The notes below the pieces were generated by a model. That model had not been told where the DNA came from. It saw only the letters and a list, made by a program, of their open reading frames with translations, and ran no database searches. A stretch of DNA of 28,810 nt from CALMEH01 sp964548225 (GTDB lineage Bacteria; Acidobacteriota; Blastocatellia; Pyrinomonadales; Pyrinomonadaceae), in contig CAZJQP010000067.1 of the NCBI GenBank assembly GCA_964548225.1, positions 1 to 28,810 on the forward strand, written 5' to 3'. The position numbers were made by a program, and so were the translations under genes. Positions 22,382 to 28,810 of this stretch are shown here, one piece after another (the stretch's first letter is position 1; every line of letters begins with the position of its first letter).

Positions 22382-23014
22382 ATGAACTTAAAAAAATTTC
22401 GCCAATTTTCAATTATCGTTTTTGTAGTAGGCTTTCTGGCATTAGCTGTTAGTTTTTATGCCACGCAAAAATCTCAAAGTATTGGTCAAGATGTTAAAAT
22501 AACTTATAGAAGACAACAGACAATTTTCAAAAACGGCTCTCCGTCTCTGCAACAGACAAGCAAAGTCGTTCGTCTTCGCAAAGCTGACGGATCGTGGAAG
22601 GAAAGTATTACCGATTATGATGAAAACGATTTGGAAACAAGAACTCGTGTTCAATATGCGATAAACGGACGCGGTCTATTTTTAGTTAGTGAGAAAAACA
22701 AAAAACTGTTTCTTGTAGCTGAAAGACCCGGACCGCCCGTTGCCTTTCCCGCAGATGCTATGAAACAAAAGTCTAATTTCGTTAAAGAAGATTCTCTTTT
22801 GGGATACAAAACACTTGTTATGAGAGATGAAAGCGATGATGTGAATTATATGGAGTATCATTATGCTACGGAACTTAATGGACTGTTGCTAAAATCTATT
22901 GATGCCAGTGCGGAATCTATGAATGTGCAGGAAGCTGTTGAAATTAAGGTTGAAACTATTTCACCTGAAGAGTTTGGCGAACTTCCGGATTATCCGATTG
23001 AGAAAGCGTATTGA
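22382..23014 (+). CDS. N-terminally anchored extracytoplasmic protein, unknown function
   Basis: This 210-residue protein has a short basic head (MNLKKFRQF) and one hydrophobic segment at 9-26 (FSIIVFVVGFLALAVSFY), a signal anchor or signal peptide. The rest is soluble, rich in beta-type strands and charge (KITYRRQQTIF, GLFLVSEKNKKLFLVAERPG, GYKTLVMRDESD, MEYHYATELNGLLL). The alternation resembles the LolA-like or outer-membrane-lipoprotein carrier fold, which is a guess. GAGGAGG nine bases before the ATG at 22382 fixes the start. It follows the ten-cysteine peptide gene and is followed by a strong terminator, so the two form a unit. Confidence 0.75.
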   Translation: MNLKKFRQFSIIVFVVGFLALAVSFYATQKSQSIGQDVKITYRRQQTIFKNGSPSLQQTSKVVRLRKADGSWKESITDYDENDLETRTRVQYAINGRGLFLVSEKNKKLFLVAERPGPPVAFPADAMKQKSNFVKEDSLLGYKTLVMRDESDDVNYMEYHYATELNGLLLKSIDASAESMNVQEAVEIKVETISPEEFGELPDYPIEKAY

Positions 23015-23057
23015 CAATTTTAAATTGGAAATCTGAAAATAATTTAACTGGGAAGTT

Positions 23058-23108
23058 ACACAAAACAACACGAAATCTGTTCGATTTTTGAGTTGTTTTG
23101 TGTTTTTT
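23058..23108 (+). terminator. Rho-independent terminator after the anchored protein gene
   Basis: ACACAAAACAAC at 23058-23069 pairs perfectly with GTTGTTTTGTGT at 23092-23103 (12 pairs, 22-base loop), followed by TTTTT. It closes the peptide/anchored-protein unit. Confidence 0.8.
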
Positions 23109-23133
23109 ATCGTTGAGTTTTAAAGTCCTCCTT

Positions 23134-24024
23134 TCACGGTCGAACTACCGGCACGGCAAATTTCTGTTTCAAACTATGGAAACTCACGGCAACAATGATT
23201 ATCAATCCGCCGAAAATTGCCCATTTGTTTGGGCGTTCGCCTAAGAAAATGAAAACCCAAACCGGATTCAACATCGGTTCGATAAAACCGATAATGCTTG
23301 CGTCCAATGAACGAACACCATTTGCTACGCCAGATGTGAAAAAGTAATATGCCAAACCGATTTGGAAAACGCCCAAAATAAAAACGGCAAGAATATCCTT
23401 GCTCGTCCAGACCGAAGGGTTTGGAATAATAAAAGGCAGCATTACCAAAATCGCAAACAAATTGCCGTAAAAAACCGATGACGCGGGATTTTGATTGTAG
23501 GCTTTCGGGTGGCGAAGAAGCAAAATATAACCACCCAAACTTACGCCGGAACACAAACCCAAAATGTTGCCGATAAATTGTGATTCGGTGGTTAAATCTT
23601 TGTTCGGCGCAGTGTCGAGAAAAAACAAACTCATTCCGAAAAGACACGCGGCAATGGTCAATAAATCGGCAAAACGAAATTTTTCCTTTAAGATTAAAGG
23701 CGCGAAAATCAGAATATAAACCGGCGCGGTATATTGCAGAAAAATTGCGTTGGCGGCGGTCGTCATTTTGTTGGCAACGGCGAAAAACGACAATGCGCCG
23801 ACGTAGAAAATCGAGGTTAAAATCGTAAATTTATCAGCGCGTAAGGCTTTGAAGTTGGTGAGCAAGGCGATCGTAATCGCCGCAAAAAAACAGCGTCCCA
23901 AGTTCGCTTCGTAACCTGAAACGCTTGTCCATTTGATAAAAAGCCCGCCGATTGACCAAAGCAAAACCGCCAAAACGACAAACCAAACGGGCGAGATTTT
24001 TATGTTGTTTTCGATGGTATGCAC
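23134..24024 (-). CDS. EamA/DMT-family transporter
   Basis: This 296-residue protein has ten hydrophobic helices in two halves, as in the drug/metabolite transporter superfamily. The first half has VVLAVLLWSIGGLFIKW near 16-32 and AIFLQYTAPVYILIFAPLIL near 93-112. The second has GVANGVRSLDASIIGFIEPM, then VWVFIFLGERPNKWAIFGG, the typical E-P and G-E signatures of the EamA repeat. The substrate (often amino acids or nucleotides) cannot be told. The start is GTG at 24024, with no ribosome binding site visible; the inverted repeat at 24031-24100 lies directly upstream. Confidence 0.88.
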   Translation of the reverse strand: MHTIENNIKISPVWFVVLAVLLWSIGGLFIKWTSVSGYEANLGRCFFAAITIALLTNFKALRADKFTILTSIFYVGALSFFAVANKMTTAANAIFLQYTAPVYILIFAPLILKEKFRFADLLTIAACLFGMSLFFLDTAPNKDLTTESQFIGNILGLCSGVSLGGYILLLRHPKAYNQNPASSVFYGNLFAILVMLPFIIPNPSVWTSKDILAVFILGVFQIGLAYYFFTSGVANGVRSLDASIIGFIEPMLNPVWVFIFLGERPNKWAIFGGLIIIVAVSFHSLKQKFAVPVVRP

Positions 24025-24030
24025 AAAAAT

Positions 24031-24100
24031 TTAACCGCAGAGACGCAGAGTTTTTTAAATTATTTTCAGAGTCTCTGCGTCTCTATATCTTTGCGGTGAA
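24031..24100. repeat. Inverted repeat of the AACCGCAGAGACGCAGAG type
   Basis: TTAACCGCAGAGACGCAGAG at 24031-24050 faces CTCTGCGTCTCT at 24073-24084 and then GCGGTGAA at 24093-24100, an inverted copy broken by eight bases. Such arms recur in intergenic DNA of many bacteria, from recollection. It lies between the ferredoxin-domain gene stop and the transporter's GTG start. Confidence 0.78.
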
Positions 24101-24102
24101 AA

Positions 24103-25146
24103 TCATTTTGTATTACTCGATGCTTCGGCGATTGTTTCGCGCAATTTAACGGCGGAAGTTGTTGCCGGTTCGAGTTCGAGTCGTTCGACGTTACCGTAAA
24201 TCTTTTTGCCGAAAACGCCGTTCCACGTCGGAATCACAATCGTTGCGTTGCCGAAGGCTTTTGCCTGACACGCGAGACGGATAAACGGTTTTTCATCTTC
24301 CGATTGGTTGTAGCCGAAAACTTTCATTTGCCGTTTTTCACGCGGACTGACTTCGGATAATTTTTCCTGTCCGCCCAAAACTCCAACCCAACAAGTCCCG
24401 CACGAAGCCGAACGGCATTCGACCGGAATCACACCTTCCCAGCGGCGTTCGTCTATTGCTTTCCAATCTTTCGTTTGGTCTTTGCCGGAGGCGGTGGCAA
24501 TTTCTTCATCGTTGATGATGGGGAATTTTGCACTTGATTCGGTTTCGTCGTAGCAGACGGAGAATTTTTTATCAACCGTTTTCAAAAATCCGAAAATGCC
24601 TTGCGAATCGTCTTTGGCACGTTCTTCGACAATTTCTTTCGCCGATTTTTTCGCTTGTTTCGCGTCAATCTGAATTTCGCCTTTTGATGCCTTAAACGCT
24701 TCAAAACCAACTTGCACAATCGTCATCAAACCCGCGAGAACAATCGCTTTGGTCAAACATTCCTTAGTTTTTGCAACTTGCGCGACTTCTTTGGCGATTT
24801 CGGTAACTTCCATCGCCAAATCGCCGATTTCATTGGTTTTCGATTCGGCGTGAGCAACGATTGCGGCTTTCGTTTCCTTCCAAAAACGATGCCCGAAGAT
24901 AAATTTGTGCGATGAATCAATCTGATTTTTCAATTCAAAATCGCCTTGAATCGCAAATTTGCGAATCGCTTCTTCGCGGTTTTCCGCCGTTTCCAAAAAG
25001 CGGAAAAGCGATAAAGGATAAAAGCGAAACCAAATCTGAATCGCATTGCGGTCAACTTCGTGAATTTCGGGAAGAAGTTTTTCTACTGTTTCGAGCCATT
25101 CTTGCTCAGTGAATTTATTAAGATATTCCGTAAAATTTGCTGTCAT
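24103..25146 (-). CDS. Protein with an uncharacterised N-terminal part and a C-terminal plant-type 2Fe-2S ferredoxin domain
   Basis: This 347-residue protein ends with a ferredoxin domain (~195-310). VECRSASCGTCWVGVLGG gives C244-x4-C249-x2-C252, and RLACQAKAFGN supplies C293, the complete 2Fe-2S ligand set of plant-type ferredoxins. Residues 1-130 are helical and polar (WLETVEKLLPEIHEVDRNAI, IWFRFYPLSLFRFLE), and 131-150 (LTKAIVLAGLMTIVQVGFEA) may be a membrane or buried helix. No reductase domain is attached, so it is likely an electron carrier tied to an unknown partner. No strong ribosome binding site precedes the ATG. Confidence 0.82.
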   Translation of the reverse strand: MTANFTEYLNKFTEQEWLETVEKLLPEIHEVDRNAIQIWFRFYPLSLFRFLETAENREEAIRKFAIQGDFELKNQIDSSHKFIFGHRFWKETKAAIVAHAESKTNEIGDLAMEVTEIAKEVAQVAKTKECLTKAIVLAGLMTIVQVGFEAFKASKGEIQIDAKQAKKSAKEIVEERAKDDSQGIFGFLKTVDKKFSVCYDETESSAKFPIINDEEIATASGKDQTKDWKAIDERRWEGVIPVECRSASCGTCWVGVLGGQEKLSEVSPREKRQMKVFGYNQSEDEKPFIRLACQAKAFGNATIVIPTWNGVFGKKIYGNVERLELEPATTSAVKLRETIAEASSNTK

Positions 25147-25221
25147 ATTAAATTAAGATTTTGATAAATTATTTGAAAATAGAAATTCTACCTGTAAATT
25201 TCGATTTGTGCAAAAGTTCAC

Positions 25222-25251
25222 TTGACAAAGCACCGGGCGATTGGATATAGT
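25222..25251 (+). promoter_or_regulatory. Sigma-70-like promoter of the str operon
   Basis: TTGACA at 25222-25227 (perfect) and TATAGT at 25246-25251 are separated by 18 bases. It is the best promoter match in the window and stands about 380 bases before rpsL, which predicts a long leader. Confidence 0.7.
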
Positions 25252-25628
25252 CTGAAATTTCGGACTTTACTGTCTGAAGCAACTGTGAAAAGTTGCTTGC
25301 AAGCGCAAAGCATTTGAAAATTCAAGTGTTGATAACAATTATTGTGGCGTAAAACTGAACGTCGCGGTTTTTTGAGAAAAACGCTCCAGCGTTTAGGGCA
25401 ATTCAAATCTTTATAAAGAAGTTGTTTTGCTAACCTAAATTAAAGCCACGCCACAGAAAAGTTAAAAAAAGGGAAGTCGAAAGATTGCGCTTATATTAAA
25501 AAGACATCCCGACGAGTTAGATTTAATTATTTTTTTATGCAAGTAGCCGCTTGCGCTGACTGCCGAAAACTGATTCGGTAAGAGGCAGGTTTAGGGGTTG
25601 CTTACGTTTTAGTTAAGGAAATTAAAAA
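25252..25628 (+). other. Long non-coding leader of the str operon
   Basis: About 370 bases between the promoter and rpsL hold no convincing gene. Visible elements are the stem AGCAACT/AGTTGCT (25277-25296), the stem AACGCT/AGCGTT in the 25380-25395 region, and CCGAA/TTCGG (25563-25578). A 14-codon open frame starts at 25537 without a ribosome binding site. AAGGAA before rpsL is its ribosome binding site. A regulatory leader is possible; no known riboswitch is recognised. Confidence 0.45.
25537..25560 (+). repeat. Probable relic of the dispersed inverted-repeat element
   Basis: ATGCAAGTAGCCGCTTGCGCT matches the right end of copy 1 (from 10796) in almost every position: ATGCAAG, then AGCCGCTTGCGCT, with one base fewer in the middle. 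The match ends where the element's terminal CCAGTC should follow. Confidence 0.5.
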
Positions 25629-26009
25629 ATGCCGACAATTAACCAATTAGTTCGCAAAGGTCGCCAACGGGTGAAATATAAAACTGCGTCTCCTGCTTTG
25701 CAGGCAAGCCCGCAGAAGCGCGGCGTTTGCACTCGCGTTTATACTCAAACACCGAAAAAACCGAACTCGGCTTTGAGAAAGGTAGCGCGTGTTCGTCTGA
25801 CGAATCAAATCGAAGTTACGACATATATTCCGGGTATCGGACATAATTTGCAGGAACACTCTATTGTTTTGATTCGCGGCGGTCGCGTCAAAGACTTGCC
25901 GGGTGTTCGTTACCACGTTATTCGCGGAACGCTCGACGCTTCGGGGGTAGCAAATAGAAATCAAGCGCGTTCAAAATACGGCGCGAAACGCCCGAAAGGG
26001 GCGAAATAA
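25629..26009 (+). CDS. rpsL: 30S ribosomal protein S12
   Basis: This 126-residue protein is a full-length S12, which sits at the decoding centre and monitors codon-anticodon pairing. The universally conserved stretches are intact: MPTINQLVRKGR at the start, TPKKPNSALRKVARVRL (41-57), YIPGIGHNLQEHS and RGGRVKDLPGVRYHVIRG (83-100). K43 and K88 are the wild-type lysines whose change gives streptomycin resistance. AAGGAA lies 9 bases before the ATG. It is the first gene of the str operon. Confidence 0.98.
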   Translation: MPTINQLVRKGRQRVKYKTASPALQASPQKRGVCTRVYTQTPKKPNSALRKVARVRLTNQIEVTTYIPGIGHNLQEHSIVLIRGGRVKDLPGVRYHVIRGTLDASGVANRNQARSKYGAKRPKGAK

Positions 26010-26071
26010 CATTTATCGTTGAACATTTATCATTGAATAAAGGATGAATGACAAATGATAGAATGATAAAT
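26010..26071 (+). repeat. Direct and inverted repeats in the rpsL-rpsG spacer
   Basis: CATTTATCGTTGAA at 26010-26023 is repeated as CATTTATCATTGAA at 26024-26037. ATTTATCATT at 26025-26034 is the exact inverted copy of AATGATAAAT at 26062-26071. The spacer can fold into a stem that ends eight bases before the rpsG ATG. Confidence 0.7.
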
Positions 26072-26079
26072 AAAAAGAT

Positions 26080-26550
26080 ATGCCAAGAAGAAGAGTTGCA
26101 GGAAAAAGAGAAGTTTTACCCGATCCGATCTATAACAGCGTGATGGTTACGAAATTCATCAACGGTTTAATGTGGGCGGGCAAAAAATCGGTTGCCGAAC
26201 AAATTTTTTACGGGGCGATGGAAAAAGTCGTTGCCAAAACAGGTGAAGAGCCTTTGAAAATTTTCAAGAAAGCGTTGGATTCGGTCGCGCCGACTTTGGA
26301 AGTCAAATCACGGCGTATCGGTGGTGCGACTTATCAAGTTCCACTTGAAGTTACCAAAGATCGCCGCAATACTTTGGCGATTCGCTGGATAGTCGGCAAC
26401 GCTCGCAAACGTGGCGAAAAAACAATGGAAGACAGATTAGTAGGCGAACTTTTGGATGCCACAAACAATCGCGGCAGTGCGGTTAAAAAACGCGAAGAAG
26501 TTCACCGTATGGCAGAAGCGAACAAAGCGTTTGCACATTATAGATTTTAG
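26080..26550 (+). CDS. rpsG: 30S ribosomal protein S7
   Basis: This 156-residue protein is a normal-length S7, the assembly protein that nucleates the head of the small subunit by binding 16S rRNA. The start MPRRRVAGKREVLPDPIYNS and the core KSRRIGGATYQVPLEV, RRNTLAIRWIVGNARKR and EVHRMAEANKAFAHYRF are family hallmarks. No Shine-Dalgarno sequence is evident before the ATG, unlike rpsL and tuf; a stem-forming repeat precedes it. In other bacteria S7 represses its own operon; no such site can be claimed here. Confidence 0.98.
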   Translation: MPRRRVAGKREVLPDPIYNSVMVTKFINGLMWAGKKSVAEQIFYGAMEKVVAKTGEEPLKIFKKALDSVAPTLEVKSRRIGGATYQVPLEVTKDRRNTLAIRWIVGNARKRGEKTMEDRLVGELLDATNNRGSAVKKREEVHRMAEANKAFAHYRF

Positions 26551-26570
26551 TTAGATGGTTTTTGGTTTTT

Positions 26571-26622
26571 GGTCTTTAGGTCTTTGGAAAAATCGAAGAC
26601 TAAAGATCATAAACCAAAGACC
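26571..26622 (+). repeat. Stem-forming repeat in the rpsG-fusA spacer
   Basis: GGTCTTTAG (26571-26579) and GGTCTTTGG (26579-26587) face CTAAAGATC (26600-26608) and CCAAAGACC (26614-26622). GGTCTTTGG and CCAAAGACC are exact inverted copies. The spacer is therefore a duplicated, self-complementary low-complexity sequence ending ten bases before the fusA ATG. Confidence 0.65.
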
Positions 26623-26631
26623 AACAAAGCA

Positions 26632-28728
26632 ATGTCAAAAATTAGTTTAGACAAATTTAGAAACATCGGCATTATGGCGCACATTGACGCGGGTAAAACC
26701 ACGACGACTGAACGTGTGCTTTTTTACACAGGTGTTTCCCACAAAATCGGCGAAGTTCACGAAGGAACGGCGACGATGGACTGGATGGAGCAAGAACAGG
26801 AGCGCGGAATTACGATTACCAGCGCGGCAACGACCTGTTTCTGGAAACGCAATAACGTCGAACACCGAATTAACATTATTGATACGCCGGGACACGTTGA
26901 TTTTACGATGGAAGTCGAACGCTCTTTGCGCGTCCTTGACGGCGCGGTTTGCGTTTTCGACGGCGTGGCGGGCGTTGAGCCGCAATCCGAAACAGTTTGG
27001 CGACAAGCCGATAAATACGGCGTTCCGCGCATTTGCTTTATCAATAAATTAGACCGCGCGGGTGCTTCATTTGATAGAAGTTTCGATTCGATTCTGAAAC
27101 GTCTTGGCGCAAATGCTGTAGCTTTGCAAATTCCTATTGGTCTTGAAGATCAATTAAAAGGTGTCGTTGACCTTATCACGATGAAGGGTTTGATTTGGAA
27201 AGACGAAACCAAGGGAGCGCAATACGAAACGGTTGATATTCCGGCTGATTTGGTTGATGCGGCAAACGAAGCGCGTGAAAAATTGGTCGAAGCGGTTTCG
27301 AGTATTGATGATGCTTTGATGGAAAAATACTTGGAAGGCGAAGAAATCAGCGAAGCGGAAATCCGCAAAGCTCTTCGCACAGGCACCATCAATTTGCAAA
27401 TCGTTCCGGTTGTTACCGGCTCAGCTTTCAAAAATAAAGGCGTTCAGACATTGCTTGATGCAGTTGTTGATTTTCTGCCGTCGCCGCTTGATATTCCGGC
27501 GGTCGAAGGCGTTAATCCGAAAACCGATGAAGTTGAAAGCCGCAGTGCTGACCCGAAAGACGCTTTTTCAGGTTTAGTTTTCAAATTGATGGCTGACAAG
27601 CATCTTGGACAGCTTGCGTTCGTTCGTATCTATTCGGGAACGGTCAATTCCGGTTCTTACGTTTATAATACGATTAAAGGGAACAAAGAGCGCGTTGGAC
27701 GTTTGATGTTGATGCACGCAAATAAACGTGAAGACGTTGAATCGGCATCGGCAGGCGAAATCGTCGCTATCGGCGGAATGAAAAATGTTACGACGGGCGA
27801 CACGATTTCCGATGAAGGAAAGCAAATTGTTCTCGAATCAATGGAATTTCCCGATCCGGTCGTGCGCGTTGCGGTTGAACCGAAAACCCGTGCTGACCAA
27901 GACAAAATGGGCATCGCCTTAAACCGTCTAGCATCGGAAGATCCGTCATTTCAGGTTTCAACCGACCACGAAACAGGTCAAACAATTATCGCCGGAATGG
28001 GCGAATTGCACTTGGAAATTATCGTTGACCGTATGAAGCGCGAATTCAGCGTCGAAGCAAATGTCGGCAAACCGCAAGTTGCTTACCGCGAAACAATTAC
28101 GATTCCTGCGCCGGGCAAAGAAATCTTCAAGAAACAATCCGGCGGTCGCGGTCAATTCGGACACGTTGAAGTCGAAATCGAACCCGCACCGGGCGAAGGT
28201 TACGTCTTTGAAGACAAAATCACCGGCGGCGCGATTCCGCGTCAGTTTATCAAACCCGTTTCCGAAGGAATTCAAGACGCAATGCGCCGTGGATTTTTGG
28301 CAGGTTACGAACTTGTTGATATTAAAGCGAAACTCGTTTTCGGTTCATATCACGAAGTTGACTCGGATGAGCGGTCATTCCACATCGCGGGAAGTCTTGC
28401 TTTCCAAGATGCGGTCAAAAAAGCGAAACCCGTTTTGCTTGAACCGATTATGCGCGTCGAAGTTGTTACGCCGGAAGAATATATGGGCGCAGTCAACGGC
28501 GATTTGAATCGTCGTCGCGGACAAATCGAAAAAATGGAGCCGCGTCCGGGTAATGTTCAAGTTGTAACGGCATTTGTTCCTCTTTCGGAAATGTTCGGTT
28601 ACACGACCGATTTGAGAAGTTCAACACAAGGACGTGCAACTTCGAGTATGCACTTCGAGCGTTACGATGAAGCTCCGCGAAATGTTGCAGAAGAAATTAT
28701 CGCCAAGGTAAAAGGCGCAGGCAATTAG
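26632..28728 (+). CDS. fusA: Translation elongation factor G
   Basis: This 698-residue GTPase moves tRNAs and mRNA through the ribosome after peptide bond formation. The GTPase domain has G1 in IMAHIDAGKTTTTER near 14-28, the switch region EQERGITITSAATT, G3 in DTPGHVDFTMEVERSLR, and G4 in INKLDRAGA. Domains II-V follow in normal order, with GMGELHLEIIVDRMKREF in domain III and EVVTPEEYMGAVNGDLNRRR in domain V. The start at 26632 gives the family head MSKISLDKFRNIGI; an in-frame ATG at 26569 lies in spacer repeats. No Shine-Dalgarno sequence is evident. It is in the conserved order rpsL-rpsG-fusA-tuf. Confidence 0.98.
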   Translation: MSKISLDKFRNIGIMAHIDAGKTTTTERVLFYTGVSHKIGEVHEGTATMDWMEQEQERGITITSAATTCFWKRNNVEHRINIIDTPGHVDFTMEVERSLRVLDGAVCVFDGVAGVEPQSETVWRQADKYGVPRICFINKLDRAGASFDRSFDSILKRLGANAVALQIPIGLEDQLKGVVDLITMKGLIWKDETKGAQYETVDIPADLVDAANEAREKLVEAVSSIDDALMEKYLEGEEISEAEIRKALRTGTINLQIVPVVTGSAFKNKGVQTLLDAVVDFLPSPLDIPAVEGVNPKTDEVESRSADPKDAFSGLVFKLMADKHLGQLAFVRIYSGTVNSGSYVYNTIKGNKERVGRLMLMHANKREDVESASAGEIVAIGGMKNVTTGDTISDEGKQIVLESMEFPDPVVRVAVEPKTRADQDKMGIALNRLASEDPSFQVSTDHETGQTIIAGMGELHLEIIVDRMKREFSVEANVGKPQVAYRETITIPAPGKEIFKKQSGGRGQFGHVEVEIEPAPGEGYVFEDKITGGAIPRQFIKPVSEGIQDAMRRGFLAGYELVDIKAKLVFGSYHEVDSDERSFHIAGSLAFQDAVKKAKPVLLEPIMRVEVVTPEEYMGAVNGDLNRRRGQIEKMEPRPGNVQVVTAFVPLSEMFGYTTDLRSSTQGRATSSMHFERYDEAPRNVAEEIIAKVKGAGN

Positions 28729-28760
28729 GTAAATTTTTAATTGATAAAGGATAAAAACAA

Positions 28761-28810
28761 ATGAGCAAAGAGAAATTTGACAGAAGCAAACCGCATGTGA
28801 ATATCGGGAC
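28761..28810 (+). CDS. tuf: Elongation factor Tu (first codons only)
   Basis: The 16 codons in the window read MSKEKFDRSKPHVNIG, the EF-Tu N-terminus just before its P-loop. AAAGGA precedes the ATG at 28761 and the gene follows fusA by 32 bases, completing the str operon order. The gene continues past the window edge. Confidence 0.95.
   Translation, partial: MSKEKFDRSKPHVNIG

Noticed and set aside
25218..25406. A 62-codon minus-strand frame in the str leader
   Set aside because: It overlaps the strong plus-strand promoter and matches nothing recognisable.
25537..25581. A 14-codon leader peptide frame (MQVAACADCRKLIR) before rpsL
   Set aside because: No ribosome binding site precedes it and its first half coincides with the repeat relic, so it is probably fortuitous.

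Overview
The window reads as a chromosomal segment of a free-living, moderately AT-rich Gram-negative-type bacterium. Codon style, gene repertoire and the many small intergenic palindromes resemble Acidobacteriota of the Blastocatellia/Pyrinomonadaceae kind. That placement is an inference from family resemblance, not a search result. I see no rRNA, tRNA, phage, insertion sequence with transposase, or CRISPR array.

Left part (1-6.6 kb): a truncated B12-dependent radical SAM enzyme, a Bax-inhibitor-1 family membrane protein, and a small frameshifted gene that still has a promoter, a strong ribosome binding site and a terminator. Next come an apparent fusion of an arginyl/leucyl-transferase-like GNAT domain to an MNT-type nucleotidyltransferase, and three paralogous lysine-headed proteins made of two fibronectin-III-like repeats. 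A secreted pre-peptidase-domain protein lies among them on the other strand.

Middle part (6.6-19.5 kb), almost entirely on the minus strand: GTP-type PEP carboxykinase, a glucose 1-dehydrogenase-like enzyme, a membrane-anchored Cys/His protein, a ferric-reductase/Rieske fusion, two tiny membrane proteins and a GH63-like glucosidase. These are followed by a YHS lipoprotein, a secreted double VOC protein, a GMC oxidoreductase and an aquaporin. The theme is sugar release and oxidation with envelope redox chemistry. Intercistronic spaces carry mobile-looking palindromic elements (two copies of a ~140-bp inverted-repeat element), a tandem double hairpin and a 13-unit, 21-bp minisatellite.

Right part (19.5-28.8 kb): a small membrane protein, a subtilisin-like protease with a C-terminal CBM48-like domain, and a one-domain AraC-type regulator. 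Downstream of the regulator lie a secreted ten-cysteine peptide and an anchored protein of unknown function. Then come an EamA transporter, a ferredoxin-domain protein, and the streptomycin operon (rpsL, rpsG, fusA, start of tuf) behind a strong sigma-70-like promoter and a ~370-nt leader.

Most interesting for follow-up are the ATE-like/nucleotidyltransferase fusion, the triplicated FN3-like family, the AraC/Cys-rich peptide/anchored protein locus, the frameshifted mini-gene with intact signals, and the dispersed inverted-repeat element with a probable relic in the rpsL leader.
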